Assembly: GCA_023384005.1 (NCBI GenBank)
Contig: JAHDXY010000018.1
Coordinates: 1 to 33,178, forward strand
Direction: 5' to 3'
Origin: Burkholderiaceae bacterium
Lineage (GTDB): Bacteria > Pseudomonadota > Gammaproteobacteria > Burkholderiales > Burkholderiaceae_E
DNA: 33,178 nt
The notes under the pieces were generated by a model. It searched no databases. It worked only from the letters and a program-made list of their open reading frames with translations, and was not told the DNA's origin. The translations under genes were made by a program, and so were the position numbers. Shown piece by piece: positions 1 through 8,277 of this stretch (positions are counted from its first letter, which is position 1; every line of letters begins with the position of its first letter).

Positions 1-597
1 GATCAGCCGCGCGCCGCGCGCTTGCGCGGCGGCTGTCGCCGCGGCATGGTCAAGCCAGGTGGCGCTTGGATTGTGCCCCCATAGGACAATGCAACCAGTG
101 TTCTCGAAATCGGGAGAAGAAACGGAGCGCCCGAACGTATAGGCGTGAGAAAAATCCTTGAGCCAGTTGCAGACTTCGACTCCGTAGGCCACGTTCGGGG
201 TTCCGAAAGCGTTTGCGAAGCGCTCGATCCATCGAACATCATCCGAGATCGGCGTGCCGCTCGGCGTAGCCAACCCGAAGGCTACTGCTTCCGGACCTGA
301 GGCGTTGCGGATACCGTCGAGAGCTGTAGCGGTCCGGTCGAGGGCCTCGTTCCAGGAAATCCTTCGCCAACCGGGATCAGCGTCTCCCTTGGGGCGGGTC
401 CGCATCATCGGATAGAGCTGGCGCTGCGGGTTGTCTACGATCTCGGCTGCAGCCCGCCCCTTGACGCAAAGGGCAGCTCCGGTTGGATGATCGGGATTCG
501 GCTCCTGGCCAACGAAGCGCCCGTCCCGGGTGACCAGGATCGAGCCGCAATGCGACTTGCAAAGCGCACAGAATCCGGGAGTTCTTGTTTCCGCCAT
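1..597 (-). CDS. Molybdopterin oxidoreductase, N-terminal part (cut by window edge)
   Basis: This is the first 199 residues of a DMSO-reductase-family (Mo/W-bisPGD) oxidoreductase that runs off the left edge. The N-terminus carries a 4Fe-4S set, Cys10-x2-Cys13-x3-Cys17 and then Cys44 in an ALCVKG context, which is the classic domain I cluster. Further on, the segment GVEVCNW places Cys143 where the family often has its Mo-ligating Cys (inferred by position). There is no twin-arginine signal before the cluster, so the part seen looks cytoplasmic. An alternative in-frame ATG lies 12 codons upstream at 633; I prefer 597 because family members begin shortly before the first Cys pair, and neither start has a clean ribosome site. 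It is the last visible gene of the leftward cluster, after a CoA-ligase pseudogene. The substrate cannot be told from this fragment. Confidence 0.85.
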   Translation of the reverse strand, partial: MAETRTPGFCALCKSHCGSILVTRDGRFVGQEPNPDHPTGAALCVKGRAAAEIVDNPQRQLYPMMRTRPKGDADPGWRRISWNEALDRTATALDGIRNASGPEAVAFGLATPSGTPISDDVRWIERFANAFGTPNVAYGVEVCNWLKDFSHAYTFGRSVSSPDFENTGCIVLWGHNPSATWLDHAAATAAAQARGARLI

Positions 598-770
598 CGC
601 CTCAGTGGCCTCTCGCGTCTGCTTGTGGTCCATGTACGTGGACTTTATTCGTTGAACCACTCAAGCGGAATCGCGCGAAACGCGGTTCTTGTTGCAGCTG
701 GCGCAATCTTCGCCGTAGAGGAATCAGGCCCCCGGCGGCCACCACACCCCCCACTTGTGGCCACCCATGC

Positions 771-1982
771 TCAATCCCGTAGCTCCGCAGTGAGAGCCGC
801 ACTCGGCGCGTTGCCCGATGCGAGCACGACGAACGCCTTGACGATCTGTCCGCGTGCTTCGTCTGCAACGCCTACGACGCCGCACTCCGCCACGGCCAGA
901 TGCTGAAGCAAAGCATCTTCCACTTCGGGCGCGGCAGGCGTTCCGTCGTCTCCGAGCACGCACGCGCGGTAACCGGGCACTGGCAGACCGGTCGCACCCG
1001 GACGCGCGCGTTCCTCGTCGGCCGAGATGAAGATATGCAGTCGGCGCGGTAAAGAGAATCGTTGCCCCGTAAGCGTCGATCGCGTGCACGAGGGGTTCCG
1101 GTGCGACGTTCTCCAGCAGAACGGTCGAGGCGCCTACCGACATCGGGAACAGCAACAGGCCACCCAAGCCGAAGGTGAATGCAAGCGGCGGACTTCCGAT
1201 GAATACGTCATCGCACTTCGGGCGCAGCACGTGCGCCGGCCAGCAAACGCAGATCGACAGCACGTCACGGTGAAAGTGCATTGTGGCCTTAGGCATGCCG
1301 GTGGTTCCAGAAGTGAACGCGAGAATGCACGTGTCATCCGGCGCTGTCTCGATGTTCCGAAACGCGGGCGACCGGTTCCGCATCGATGCCTCGAGCCCTT
1401 CCTCGCTCGATCCGTTGAAGAAGAGCGTTCGCATCGAGGTACCCGCCTGCGACGAGGCCCGATTCAGCTCCTCTGCGAGTCTGCAATCGCAAAGCGCGTG
1501 CCGGATACATGCCTTTCAATGATCGCGTGCAGTTCATTCGCGCGCAACAGCGGCATCGTCGCGACAGCGATCCCGCCTGCTTTGATCACGGCAAACCAGC
1601 AAGCGGCGAGCATTGGCGTATTGGGTGCGCGCAGGAGTACACGATTCCCCCGGACGAGCCCCATTTCCTCGACAAGGACGTTGGCAATCCGGTTCGCCTT
1701 GTCTTGCAGATCACCGTAGGTCCAACGCACGCCGGGCGCCTGAATGCACGGGCGGTCGCCACGTCCTTCGCGGATGTGGCGGTCGAGCAATTCCGTCGCG
1801 CTATTCAACTGCGCCGGGTACTGGAGACCGGGCAATTCGAAGAGAAACTCAGGTTGTTGATCGATCCGGGGCAAATGATCACGAGCGAACGTATCGATGT
1901 AAGCAGTAGGCAATGGAAGGCTCCAAATCGGAAATGACGTGCCGGCACGAAGACTCGGCCCGCGAGCCCCAAGGAAGCGCAA
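771..1982 (-). pseudogene. Decayed 2-aminobenzoate/benzoate-CoA-ligase-like AMP-forming ligase
   Basis: Remains of an ANL-superfamily acyl-CoA ligase, read in three frames. Piece 1 (about 1464-1982) has the N-terminal domain, including VLLRAPNTPMLAACWF and MPLLRANELHAI. Piece 2 (from about 1470 down to 1045) has the P-loop FTSGTTGMPKATMHFH and ends at FTAPTAY. Piece 3 (about 771-1045) begins FISADEERARPGATG and has the C-terminal segment VAECGVVGVADEARGQIVKAF. From knowledge of the family, about 60-90 residues are missing between pieces 2 and 3. Another 65-70 or so are missing inside piece 3, where DDGTPAAP runs straight into PEVEDALL. The last roughly 45 residues, with the catalytic Lys region, are gone after AELRD-stop. 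No good ATG is present; the open frame begins at a TTG, and another TTG at 1913 fits homologue starts. Together these changes make activity very unlikely. Confidence 0.85.
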
Positions 1983-2128
1983 TCGCGACTGCTCGCCGAT
2001 TCGTCGCCTGACTCAGCGCGACGACGGAGAAAACGGAAATACAACGAAGGCGGTGATCAACGAGACTCTGGGCCATCGACACGGTTTCATGGTGTCTTCT
2101 CGTGTCAGTTGCATAGAGATCGAGCGAT

Positions 2129-2809
2129 TCAACGGATGCCGAGTTTCTCCAACGCCTCGCCGGAAGTCATGACATCGCCGAACTGCTGGATGATGTTCTC
2201 CAGCGACGAGCGGTGCTCCTCATCCGAGAGCGCCGCAGTGCAGTCCGAGAGCATGACCACCTTGAAGTCGAGCATCATCGCGTCACGCGCCGTAGACTCA
2301 CAGCAGATGTTGGTTTTCGTGCCGGCAATCAGCACGGTGTCGACGCCGAGATTGCGCAGGACGCGTTCCAGACAGGACGATCCGCTGACAAATGCGCTAT
2401 ATCGGTTCTTCAACACCGTGATGTCGTCGACTCCGACCTCGAGTTCCTCCCAGACGCGCTGGACGCCAGGCGCGAGGCTTTCGATGGTGCGGCTTCGGGT
2501 TTCATCGGCGACGACATTATCGAAGAAGATCTCCCAGTCGCTCCTGCCTGCGTGATGCGAGTTGGCATGAAGCACCCAAATGATCGGCACTCGTTGAGGT
2601 CGCAACAAGCGGGTAAGGCGGTTGATTGGGTCAACGATCGCCCTCGACACCGCCACTTCGGCCGGGCCACCCGGAGCACAGAACGTGTTCTGCATGTCGA
2701 TGACCACCAGCGCCGTGCATCCTGGGTTGAGTCGATCAAACCAGTGCAACCGTCCGCGGCGCGCCAATACGCGTTCGACGATCTCCGGTCGAATAGAGAC
2801 GTTGTGCAT
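2129..2809 (-). CDS. Cysteine hydrolase, isochorismatase/N-carbamoylsarcosine amidase fold
   Basis: A 226-residue member of the isochorismatase-like cysteine hydrolase family. The catalytic triad is visible: Asp38 in VVIDMQN, Lys134 in VLKNRYSAF, and the nucleophile Cys169 in GTKTNICCESTARD, with a second Cys next to it. The TNxCxEST context is typical of ureidoacrylate and N-carbamoylsarcosine amidases, which release NH3 and CO2 from carbamoyl compounds, so a carbamoyl or amide substrate is the best guess. The start at 2809 is chosen because GAGGGATTGC sits just before it and it lies 8 bp after the stop of the preceding XRE-cupin gene; a longer frame would overlap that gene. The link to HyuA/HyuB-type subunits recalls the N-methylhydantoin route (hydantoinase, then N-carbamoylsarcosine amidase). 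This is inference, since the cluster also has a carboxylase-type small subunit. Confidence 0.85.
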   Translation of the reverse strand: MHNVSIRPEIVERVLARRGRLHWFDRLNPGCTALVVIDMQNTFCAPGGPAEVAVSRAIVDPINRLTRLLRPQRVPIIWVLHANSHHAGRSDWEIFFDNVVADETRSRTIESLAPGVQRVWEELEVGVDDITVLKNRYSAFVSGSSCLERVLRNLGVDTVLIAGTKTNICCESTARDAMMLDFKVVMLSDCTAALSDEEHRSSLENIIQQFGDVMTSGEALEKLGIR

Positions 2810-2817
2810 GCAATCCC

Positions 2818-3441
2818 TCAGAAGGACAATCCGTCCGAAAATACCCACAGCACGCGCGTTTCGCCGCGTGCCACGTTCATCCACGAATGCCGCGTATCCG
2901 ATTTGCACTGGATATACTCCCCGGCACCCAAGGTGATTTCCTCTACACCGATCAGATAGCGAATTGAGCCGGCGAGCACATAACAGAACTCTTCGCCGGC
3001 GTGCGTCATCGGGTCTCCGCCCGACGTTGCTCCGGGCGCCAGGATTCCGATGCGGGCTTCGAGAAGACCCGGGGTAAAGTGACCGCTCAAATCCTGCAGC
3101 AGCAGGCCGATTTCCTCGTAGTCAATGCTCTGGCGCTGCGCGGCCCTGACGATCACGAGAGATTCAATCGGGTCGCGGTATTTCCCGGTGAGAAATCCGA
3201 GGTTCTCGCCGAGCGCGCGCGCAAGTCGTATCGCGTTGACGAGACTCGGACCGAGTCTCCCGCGCTCGATCTTGCTGATCGTACTTCCCGGCACGCCAGC
3301 GATCTCGGCTAGCTGGGTAATTGTGAGCCCGCGCTGGGTTCGTAGTGCGTGCAACCGCCCGCCCAAGGTCTCGGGTGACTGCGCTTCTCGGGCCGCAATT
3401 GCGGCACCGCGCCTCCCCAGCGGTCGACGCGCGTCGCTCAT
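2818..3441 (-). CDS. XRE-family regulator with C-terminal cupin
   Basis: A 207-residue regulator. Residues about 29-82 form an XRE helix-turn-helix (LRTQRGLTITQLAEIAGV..STISKIERGRLGPSL). Residues about 128-202 form a cupin barrel with histidines at the expected spots (DPMTHAGEEFCYVLAGSI; DTRHSWMN), which usually binds a small-molecule ligand or a metal. Proteins of this layout commonly control catabolic operons in response to a pathway compound. The start at 3441 overlaps the stop of the upstream small-subunit gene in an ATGA, so a much longer upstream frame is rejected. It is the second XRE regulator of the cluster; the other is the first gene. Having both inside one operon suggests autoregulation, possibly with two inducers. 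Confidence 0.88.
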   Translation of the reverse strand: MSDARRPLGRRGAAIAAREAQSPETLGGRLHALRTQRGLTITQLAEIAGVPGSTISKIERGRLGPSLVNAIRLARALGENLGFLTGKYRDPIESLVIVRAAQRQSIDYEEIGLLLQDLSGHFTPGLLEARIGILAPGATSGGDPMTHAGEEFCYVLAGSIRYLIGVEEITLGAGEYIQCKSDTRHSWMNVARGETRVLWVFSDGLSF

Positions 3442-3713
3442 GAAATGACGATATCGTCGAGAAACGGATCGGCTGGCATTGCGATCTCGGTATCGAGCAG
3501 TGCGGCGCAGCCCGGACAGAAGAACTGTCGCAGGATCACTTCGGGATTCACGCTGCTGCCGGCGCCCGGCAGATCGGCGCACGCGATCGAACGCATCGGC
3601 GCAGTCGTTTTCCAACGCCCCCCCGACGAGGCCACGAGATGCAGGCACTTTCGGCACCGGAGCTGGTCGCCTTCCTGGACAAGACTCTCGGAGAGGATCT
3701 TCCTTGTCGTCAT
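3438..3713 (-). CDS. Small Cys4 subunit, acetone/acetophenone carboxylase gamma-like
   Basis: A 91-residue protein with two Cys pairs, Cys20-x2-Cys23 and Cys66-x2-Cys69 (CRKC and CPGC), spaced as in a zinc-ribbon-like fold. The same layout occurs in the small (gamma) subunit of acetone carboxylase and in the small subunit of acetophenone carboxylase, enzymes whose large subunits are HyuA/HyuB relatives. The gene overlaps the HyuB stop by an ATGA and is itself overlapped by the XRE-cupin start, so it is tightly coupled to the complex. Its presence favours a carboxylase-type complex over a plain hydantoinase, since two-subunit hydantoinases usually lack it. The family call rests on size, Cys pattern and position rather than on extended identity. 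Confidence 0.75.
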   Translation of the reverse strand: MTTRKILSESLVQEGDQLRCRKCLHLVASSGGRWKTTAPMRSIACADLPGAGSSVNPEVILRQFFCPGCAALLDTEIAMPADPFLDDIVIS

Positions 3714-5527
3714 TTCGCCGTCTCCAAACGTTGCTTGCGCATCGTTGCGCGCAACGTCTCGGTTGCCGCATCATCCGCACGAGTCCCCTCGAGGGCGACG
3801 CCGTATATCGTGCGAGCGGCGGTTTCGGACACTACGCCCTCCCGGACGTCGAGCTCGACCTCCTCGGCAGGACGCGCCAGCGGATCGCCGATTCCGCCGC
3901 CGCCGTTCCAGCGCACATACAATGCGTCCTTGCCCATCAGTGGGAACACGCCCCAGTCGATTGGCTCCCTCGTACCCGGTATACCTTCCAGCGAATCAGA
4001 GAACGTGGCTCGCGACTGATTCTCGGGCGCGTGTATCCAGACGTAGTCGTTTACCGCCCCTGGATAGCCGCCGCCCAGGCCGTCGCTCTGCGGAAACGAT
4101 GACCCCTTGCCGGAGAGGACGTATTGAACGCCCCCGTCCGGCGCGTCGTGCGGGACAACCGCGATTTCTCCACCGGTTCCTCCCCGGTACCGACCCGGAC
4201 CTCCGGAATCGGGGAGTCGGCGTCGGAACAGATACCGGATCGGAAAGGAGGCTTCGGTCGTCTCCACGTTCGCCATCCGGGAAATCGGGTTCGGAATCTC
4301 GCCCCCGATATCGACGCCGTCTGCGAACGACCTGGCCCCTCCTGCGCCGGCGAAAGTCTCGGTGAGAATGCCGATTGACAGCCGATTGCGCTGGTTTTGC
4401 CCGAACAGGAATAGCGCGAAATGATTCGCGTGCCAGACGGCCGTCGCCTGGTCGGCATAGCGCTCACTCGCCGACAGCATCTTGCCGATCGCCGAACAGG
4501 CGGCGTTGTTTACAGACTGAATCGCGCCGACGGTTGCAACGGAGACCGGCGCTGGACGGTTCGCGTTCACGATCGTTCCCTCCGGAGCGATCATGGTGAC
4601 AGGGCGGATCACGCCTTCGTTCCACGTGATGTCGTAGCACAACAGCGGGAACAGCGGCGCAAAGAGTCCGCCGAGCGATGCCCACTTAGTGCAGTTCACC
4701 GCGTACGGGGATTGCGCAGATGAGCCGGTGAAGTCGAAGGTAAGCGAATCCGCTTTCTTGCTCATCGTAAGCACGACGCGATACTGCTCGCCCTTCGCGG
4801 TCAGGTACTGACGCGTCTGCCACTGCCCATCGGGCAACTCCAGCAGGCGCTGTCGTAAGCGAGCTTCGGATTGGACGATCAGCTCGCTGCACGTGCCGTC
4901 TAACGTTTCGTAGCCGTACTTCTCGACGATCCCGAGCATACGTTCGCGCGCCACGTTGTTGCACGCGATCAACGACCGCAGATCGAGCGCGACCATCTCG
5001 GGTCCGCGCACCATGTTCAGAAGCGTCGCCCAGACGTCGTCTCGCAGCACTCCACGGGACATCAGCTTGATCCCCGGACTGCTGAACCCCTCGCTGAAGA
5101 TGTCGACCGCGTCCGGCGCAAATCCTCCCGGGTTCATAGCTCCGATGTCAAAGACGTGTACAAAGCACGCGCTCCACGCAATCAGCCTACCTTCGTGGTG
5201 GATCGGACAGATGACGTAGACGTCGGAGGTGTGAAGCGCCGCCGTATACGGGTCGTTGAGGAGGAACATGTCGCCTTCTTCGATGCTTCCTTCGAAGCGG
5301 CGAATCACCGCCTTGCACGCCTCCGCCGCGCTTGTGAGGTGATGCAGGAATCCCACTCCTCCCATCAGCAGCGAGCCGTCCGCGCGGTACAACGACACCA
5401 TCAGATCGTGGCCCTCGTTCGTGATCGCCGTACCGGAGACATGCTTCAGCGTGATGACAGCCTCCTCGACGACCCGGAACAGGCGGTGCCGAATGATCGA
5501 AAAGGTGATCGGATCGATCGAGCTCAT
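3710..5527 (-). CDS. hyuB: HyuB-type subunit (hydantoinase B/oxoprolinase/acetophenone carboxylase)
   Basis: A 605-residue member of the hydantoinase B family. It begins directly with MSSIDPITFSIIRHRLFRVVEEA, as these proteins do, and carries family segments such as FLLNDPYTAALHTSDVYV, GGFAPDAVDIFSEGF, APEGTIVNANRPAPV and the glycine-rich GGPGRYRGGTGGE and NGGGGIGDPLARP near the end. Full length for the family. With HyuA it forms the catalytic core of ATP-dependent enzymes that open cyclic amides (N-methylhydantoin, 5-oxoproline) or carboxylate ketones (acetone, acetophenone). It starts 6 bp after the hyuA stop and overlaps the small-subunit gene by 4 bp. The exact substrate is not deducible. 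Confidence 0.93.
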   Translation of the reverse strand: MSSIDPITFSIIRHRLFRVVEEAVITLKHVSGTAITNEGHDLMVSLYRADGSLLMGGVGFLHHLTSAAEACKAVIRRFEGSIEEGDMFLLNDPYTAALHTSDVYVICPIHHEGRLIAWSACFVHVFDIGAMNPGGFAPDAVDIFSEGFSSPGIKLMSRGVLRDDVWATLLNMVRGPEMVALDLRSLIACNNVARERMLGIVEKYGYETLDGTCSELIVQSEARLRQRLLELPDGQWQTRQYLTAKGEQYRVVLTMSKKADSLTFDFTGSSAQSPYAVNCTKWASLGGLFAPLFPLLCYDITWNEGVIRPVTMIAPEGTIVNANRPAPVSVATVGAIQSVNNAACSAIGKMLSASERYADQATAVWHANHFALFLFGQNQRNRLSIGILTETFAGAGGARSFADGVDIGGEIPNPISRMANVETTEASFPIRYLFRRRLPDSGGPGRYRGGTGGEIAVVPHDAPDGGVQYVLSGKGSSFPQSDGLGGGYPGAVNDYVWIHAPENQSRATFSDSLEGIPGTREPIDWGVFPLMGKDALYVRWNGGGGIGDPLARPAEEVELDVREGVVSETAARTIYGVALEGTRADDAATETLRATMRKQRLETAK

Positions 5528-5533
5528 CTTTCG

Positions 5534-7639
5534 TTACTCTCTCTGAATGATGACGTTTTGGTATTCATCGACCCTTCCAACCTGGTGGGCCTGTATGACG
5601 ATGGTGGTAATAGGCGTATGGACCACGGCCGGTCCGGGAACTACGTTCCCCGGCGCGAGTTTCCCGAAATCGTAGATGTCGGCAGACCTCATCCCGCCGT
5701 ACGCACTGACGAAGATCGGTCGTTTTCCGGTCCGGGCGCGACGCGGGTCCGTGCCTCCAAGCGGCATCGGCTCCAGTTTCGGCCGTTCCATCAGACCGCG
5801 CGCGGTGAGCCGGAACTGCGTCATTTCGATTCCCGCTTCACGATACGCCGAGCCTTTCCCGTACTTGCGCTCGTAGGACGCTTCGAAATCGGAAACGAGC
5901 TGCGCCAGACCAACGTCGTCGAGCGGTGTAGCAGCGTGGACAGGAGTGTTGACCTCATGCACTTGGCGCGCATAACGGAGGTCAACCGACCAATCGAAGC
6001 AAGTGGCATCTCCGGTGAATCCCTCTTTCTCGAGCTGCGCCTTCGCCCGCGCGAGCAGCGGCTCGTAGATCTGGTTGATTTCCTCGGCCGGTGCGGGCAA
6101 GGAAATCAGTCTTGTCGTCGAGTACTCATGAACAATATCGGCTGAAACGAGCCCGAATGCGCAGTTCACGGACGCCGTGTACGGAACTACGATCTGCTTG
6201 ACGTTCAACTCGGCGCCGAACATCGCCGCGAGCATGCCGCACGAGCCGCCAAACGAATGCAGAACGAAGTCGCGCGGATCCAGGCCTCGCTCGACGGTGA
6301 TTTCGTGAATCAGGTCGGTGACCTGCGCTGCCGCCACCCGGTAAACGCCGAACGCGGCCTCTTCAACCGATAGGCCCAGAGGCGCCGCGATCTTCTCCGC
6401 GTATACCCGGCGGGCGCCTTCCTTGTCGAGCACCATGCTGCCGCCAAGAAAGATTCCCGGGTCCATGTACCCGATCAGCATGAACACGTCGGTCAACGTG
6501 GGTTCCGTGCCGCCGAAACCATAGCAAACCGGCCCAGGTCTGGAGCCGGCCGACCGCGGACCAATACGCGGAGCGAGAGTGCCTTCCTCGAGCCAGACGA
6601 TCGACCCACCGCCTGCGCCGATCGAGACAACCTCGATCTTCGGCTGGGTGTAGTGGAACCGGTCTACCATCGGCTCGCGCGCATACTCGATCGAACCGCT
6701 CTGGATGACCGACACCTTGAACGTCGTACCGCCCATGTCGGTAGCAATCACGTCCGGTTGCGACAGCAGTTCTCCGAGCGCACGGCTTCCGATGACTCCG
6801 GCAGCCGGCCCGGATTCGAGCATGCCGATCGAACGCTCGGCAGCTTCGTGCGACGGCAGCAAACCCCCGTAGCCCTGCATCACCATCAAGGAGCCGTCGT
6901 AACCGGCCTGCACGAGGAGCGTCTCAAGACTATTGAGGTAGTCGCGCGCGATGCGTCCGGTGTAGGCATAGATTATAGTCGTCGACGTCCGTTCGTACTC
7001 GCCGGGTACTGGAGCCACTTCACTCGACAACGTGCAGTAGACACTCGGGGCGATCCTGGCGAGGATGCCCTTGAGCTTGCGCTCGTTCTCCGGATTGCAG
7101 AAGGACCAGAGGAAACAGACGGCGACGGCCTCGATGTTCTTCGAGACGAGAAACCGGAGCGCCTTCTCGGCCTGCGCCTCGTCGAGCGCCTCGAGGACGG
7201 CGCCCTTGTAGTCGGTTCGTTCCCGCACTCCGACAATGTATTCATTGTCAACAAGCGGCTTTGCGCGTTCGGTCTTCACCGGGTGCTTGATGCTGTCTTC
7301 GTTCAGCCCGCCCCAACGACCGTAGGCGCCCCGCGTCACGCGGATCGTGTCCTCGAAACCTCGCGTAGCAACCAGGGCGGTTCGAGAGCCTTCACGCGTC
7401 AAGATGGTGTTGTCGACAACGGTCGAGCCGTGAATGAAAAGGCTCGTTCGAGCGAGCAACTCGTTCAGGCTCAGACCCATCGAATCCGCAGCAGAACGAA
7501 TCGAGTCGAGAACACCATCGGCGAAGTTCGGAGGAGTCGAGAGCGCCTTTCCCAGCCTGATGGCTTCACCAGGTGCAAAGACAACTGTATCGGTGCAGGT
7601 ACCACCGACATCCGTGGCAACAAAGTATTTCTTCGTCAT
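5534..7639 (-). CDS. hyuA: HyuA-type ATPase subunit (hydantoinase A/acetophenone carboxylase)
   Basis: A 701-residue hydantoinase A family protein of the ASKHA ATP-binding fold. The N-terminal phosphate loop ATDVGGTCTDTVVF begins at about residue 8, and the second nucleotide motif VIATDMGGTTFKVSV follows mid-protein, together with ESGPAAGVIG and HSFGGSCGMLAA. In this family the subunit uses ATP to activate the substrate (or bicarbonate) for hydrolysis or carboxylation. The ATG at 7639 is chosen because it overlaps the stop of the upstream XRE gene as ATGA; the frame is open further upstream but that part is low-complexity and basic. It is followed at 6 bp by HyuB, so both are surely co-expressed. 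Confidence 0.93.
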   Translation of the reverse strand: MTKKYFVATDVGGTCTDTVVFAPGEAIRLGKALSTPPNFADGVLDSIRSAADSMGLSLNELLARTSLFIHGSTVVDNTILTREGSRTALVATRGFEDTIRVTRGAYGRWGGLNEDSIKHPVKTERAKPLVDNEYIVGVRERTDYKGAVLEALDEAQAEKALRFLVSKNIEAVAVCFLWSFCNPENERKLKGILARIAPSVYCTLSSEVAPVPGEYERTSTTIIYAYTGRIARDYLNSLETLLVQAGYDGSLMVMQGYGGLLPSHEAAERSIGMLESGPAAGVIGSRALGELLSQPDVIATDMGGTTFKVSVIQSGSIEYAREPMVDRFHYTQPKIEVVSIGAGGGSIVWLEEGTLAPRIGPRSAGSRPGPVCYGFGGTEPTLTDVFMLIGYMDPGIFLGGSMVLDKEGARRVYAEKIAAPLGLSVEEAAFGVYRVAAAQVTDLIHEITVERGLDPRDFVLHSFGGSCGMLAAMFGAELNVKQIVVPYTASVNCAFGLVSADIVHEYSTTRLISLPAPAEEINQIYEPLLARAKAQLEKEGFTGDATCFDWSVDLRYARQVHEVNTPVHAATPLDDVGLAQLVSDFEASYERKYGKGSAYREAGIEMTQFRLTARGLMERPKLEPMPLGGTDPRRARTGKRPIFVSAYGGMRSADIYDFGKLAPGNVVPGPAVVHTPITTIVIQAHQVGRVDEYQNVIIQRE

Positions 7640-8277
7640 GCGATTTCGTATCCGTCGAGAAGTGGCGGCTGGCCGCGCAGGTCGGTGAAACACAGAAGTC
7701 GAACCGCCTTTGCGAGCGGATTCTTCAGAACCAGAGGTGCCCGGTCGAGAACGTGTATCGAATCGTGAGCCCGTAGCCGTTCCGTCCGGCCGTCCTCGAA
7801 GCTGCATTCGACGTTGCCTTCGAGCAGGTACGCGAAGAACGGCGCCTCGATGTCCAGTTCACGAACTTCCTGTCTACCGGGGACCGTTACGAGACGCGCA
7901 GCCAACACGGAGCTATGCAGCGCTTGCGCAAGCTCAGCAACCGGTCCGGTGCGTGGCAGGACGCCGTGCGCGAAGTGGACTGTCTCCACCGCCTTGCGAG
8001 CCGCTGCAACGAGACGGTCGAGCGACTGATCGAGGATCTCGGCGAGCTGCAGCATCGTGAACAAGCTCGGGTTCACCCCACCGCCCTCTATGTTCTGGAT
8101 CGCCGCGACACTGATTCCGCTCTCGCTGGCCATGCGCCTCAGCGTCCATCCTCGCTGCTCTCTCAGCGAGCGGAACTCGGCGCCCAGGGCGCGCAGCTCG
8201 CGCTCGCCGAACTCGACCGCGCGAGGAGATCCGGATAAGGCCGAGCGCCGCCGCGGTGCCCGTGTCGCTCTGCTCAT
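7636..8277 (-). CDS. XRE-family regulator with cupin-like C-terminus, first gene of the operon
   Basis: A 213-residue transcription factor. Residues about 33-85 are an XRE helix-turn-helix (FRSLREQRGWTLRRMASESGISVAAIQNIEGGG), and the rest folds plausibly as a cupin (EAPFFAYLLEGNVECSFEDG; HDSIHVLDRAPLVLKNP), though metal-binding histidines are sparse. The basic N-terminal tail of about 20 residues may be part of the protein or may mean that the true start lies slightly downstream. It overlaps hyuA by ATGA and is the promoter-proximal gene, so its product probably controls the whole leftward operon including itself. Repeats of TATTGACA in the upstream spacer are candidate binding sites. Confidence 0.88.
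   Translation of the reverse strand: MSRATRAPRRRSALSGSPRAVEFGERELRALGAEFRSLREQRGWTLRRMASESGISVAAIQNIEGGGVNPSLFTMLQLAEILDQSLDRLVAAARKAVETVHFAHGVLPRTGPVAELAQALHSSVLAARLVTVPGRQEVRELDIEAPFFAYLLEGNVECSFEDGRTERLRAHDSIHVLDRAPLVLKNPLAKAVRLLCFTDLRGQPPLLDGYEIA

Noticed and set aside
724-770. Short peptide beginning MGGHKWGVWWPPGA downstream of the ligase remnant
   Set aside because: Only 14 codons, no clear ribosome site; more likely debris of the pseudogene end than a gene.
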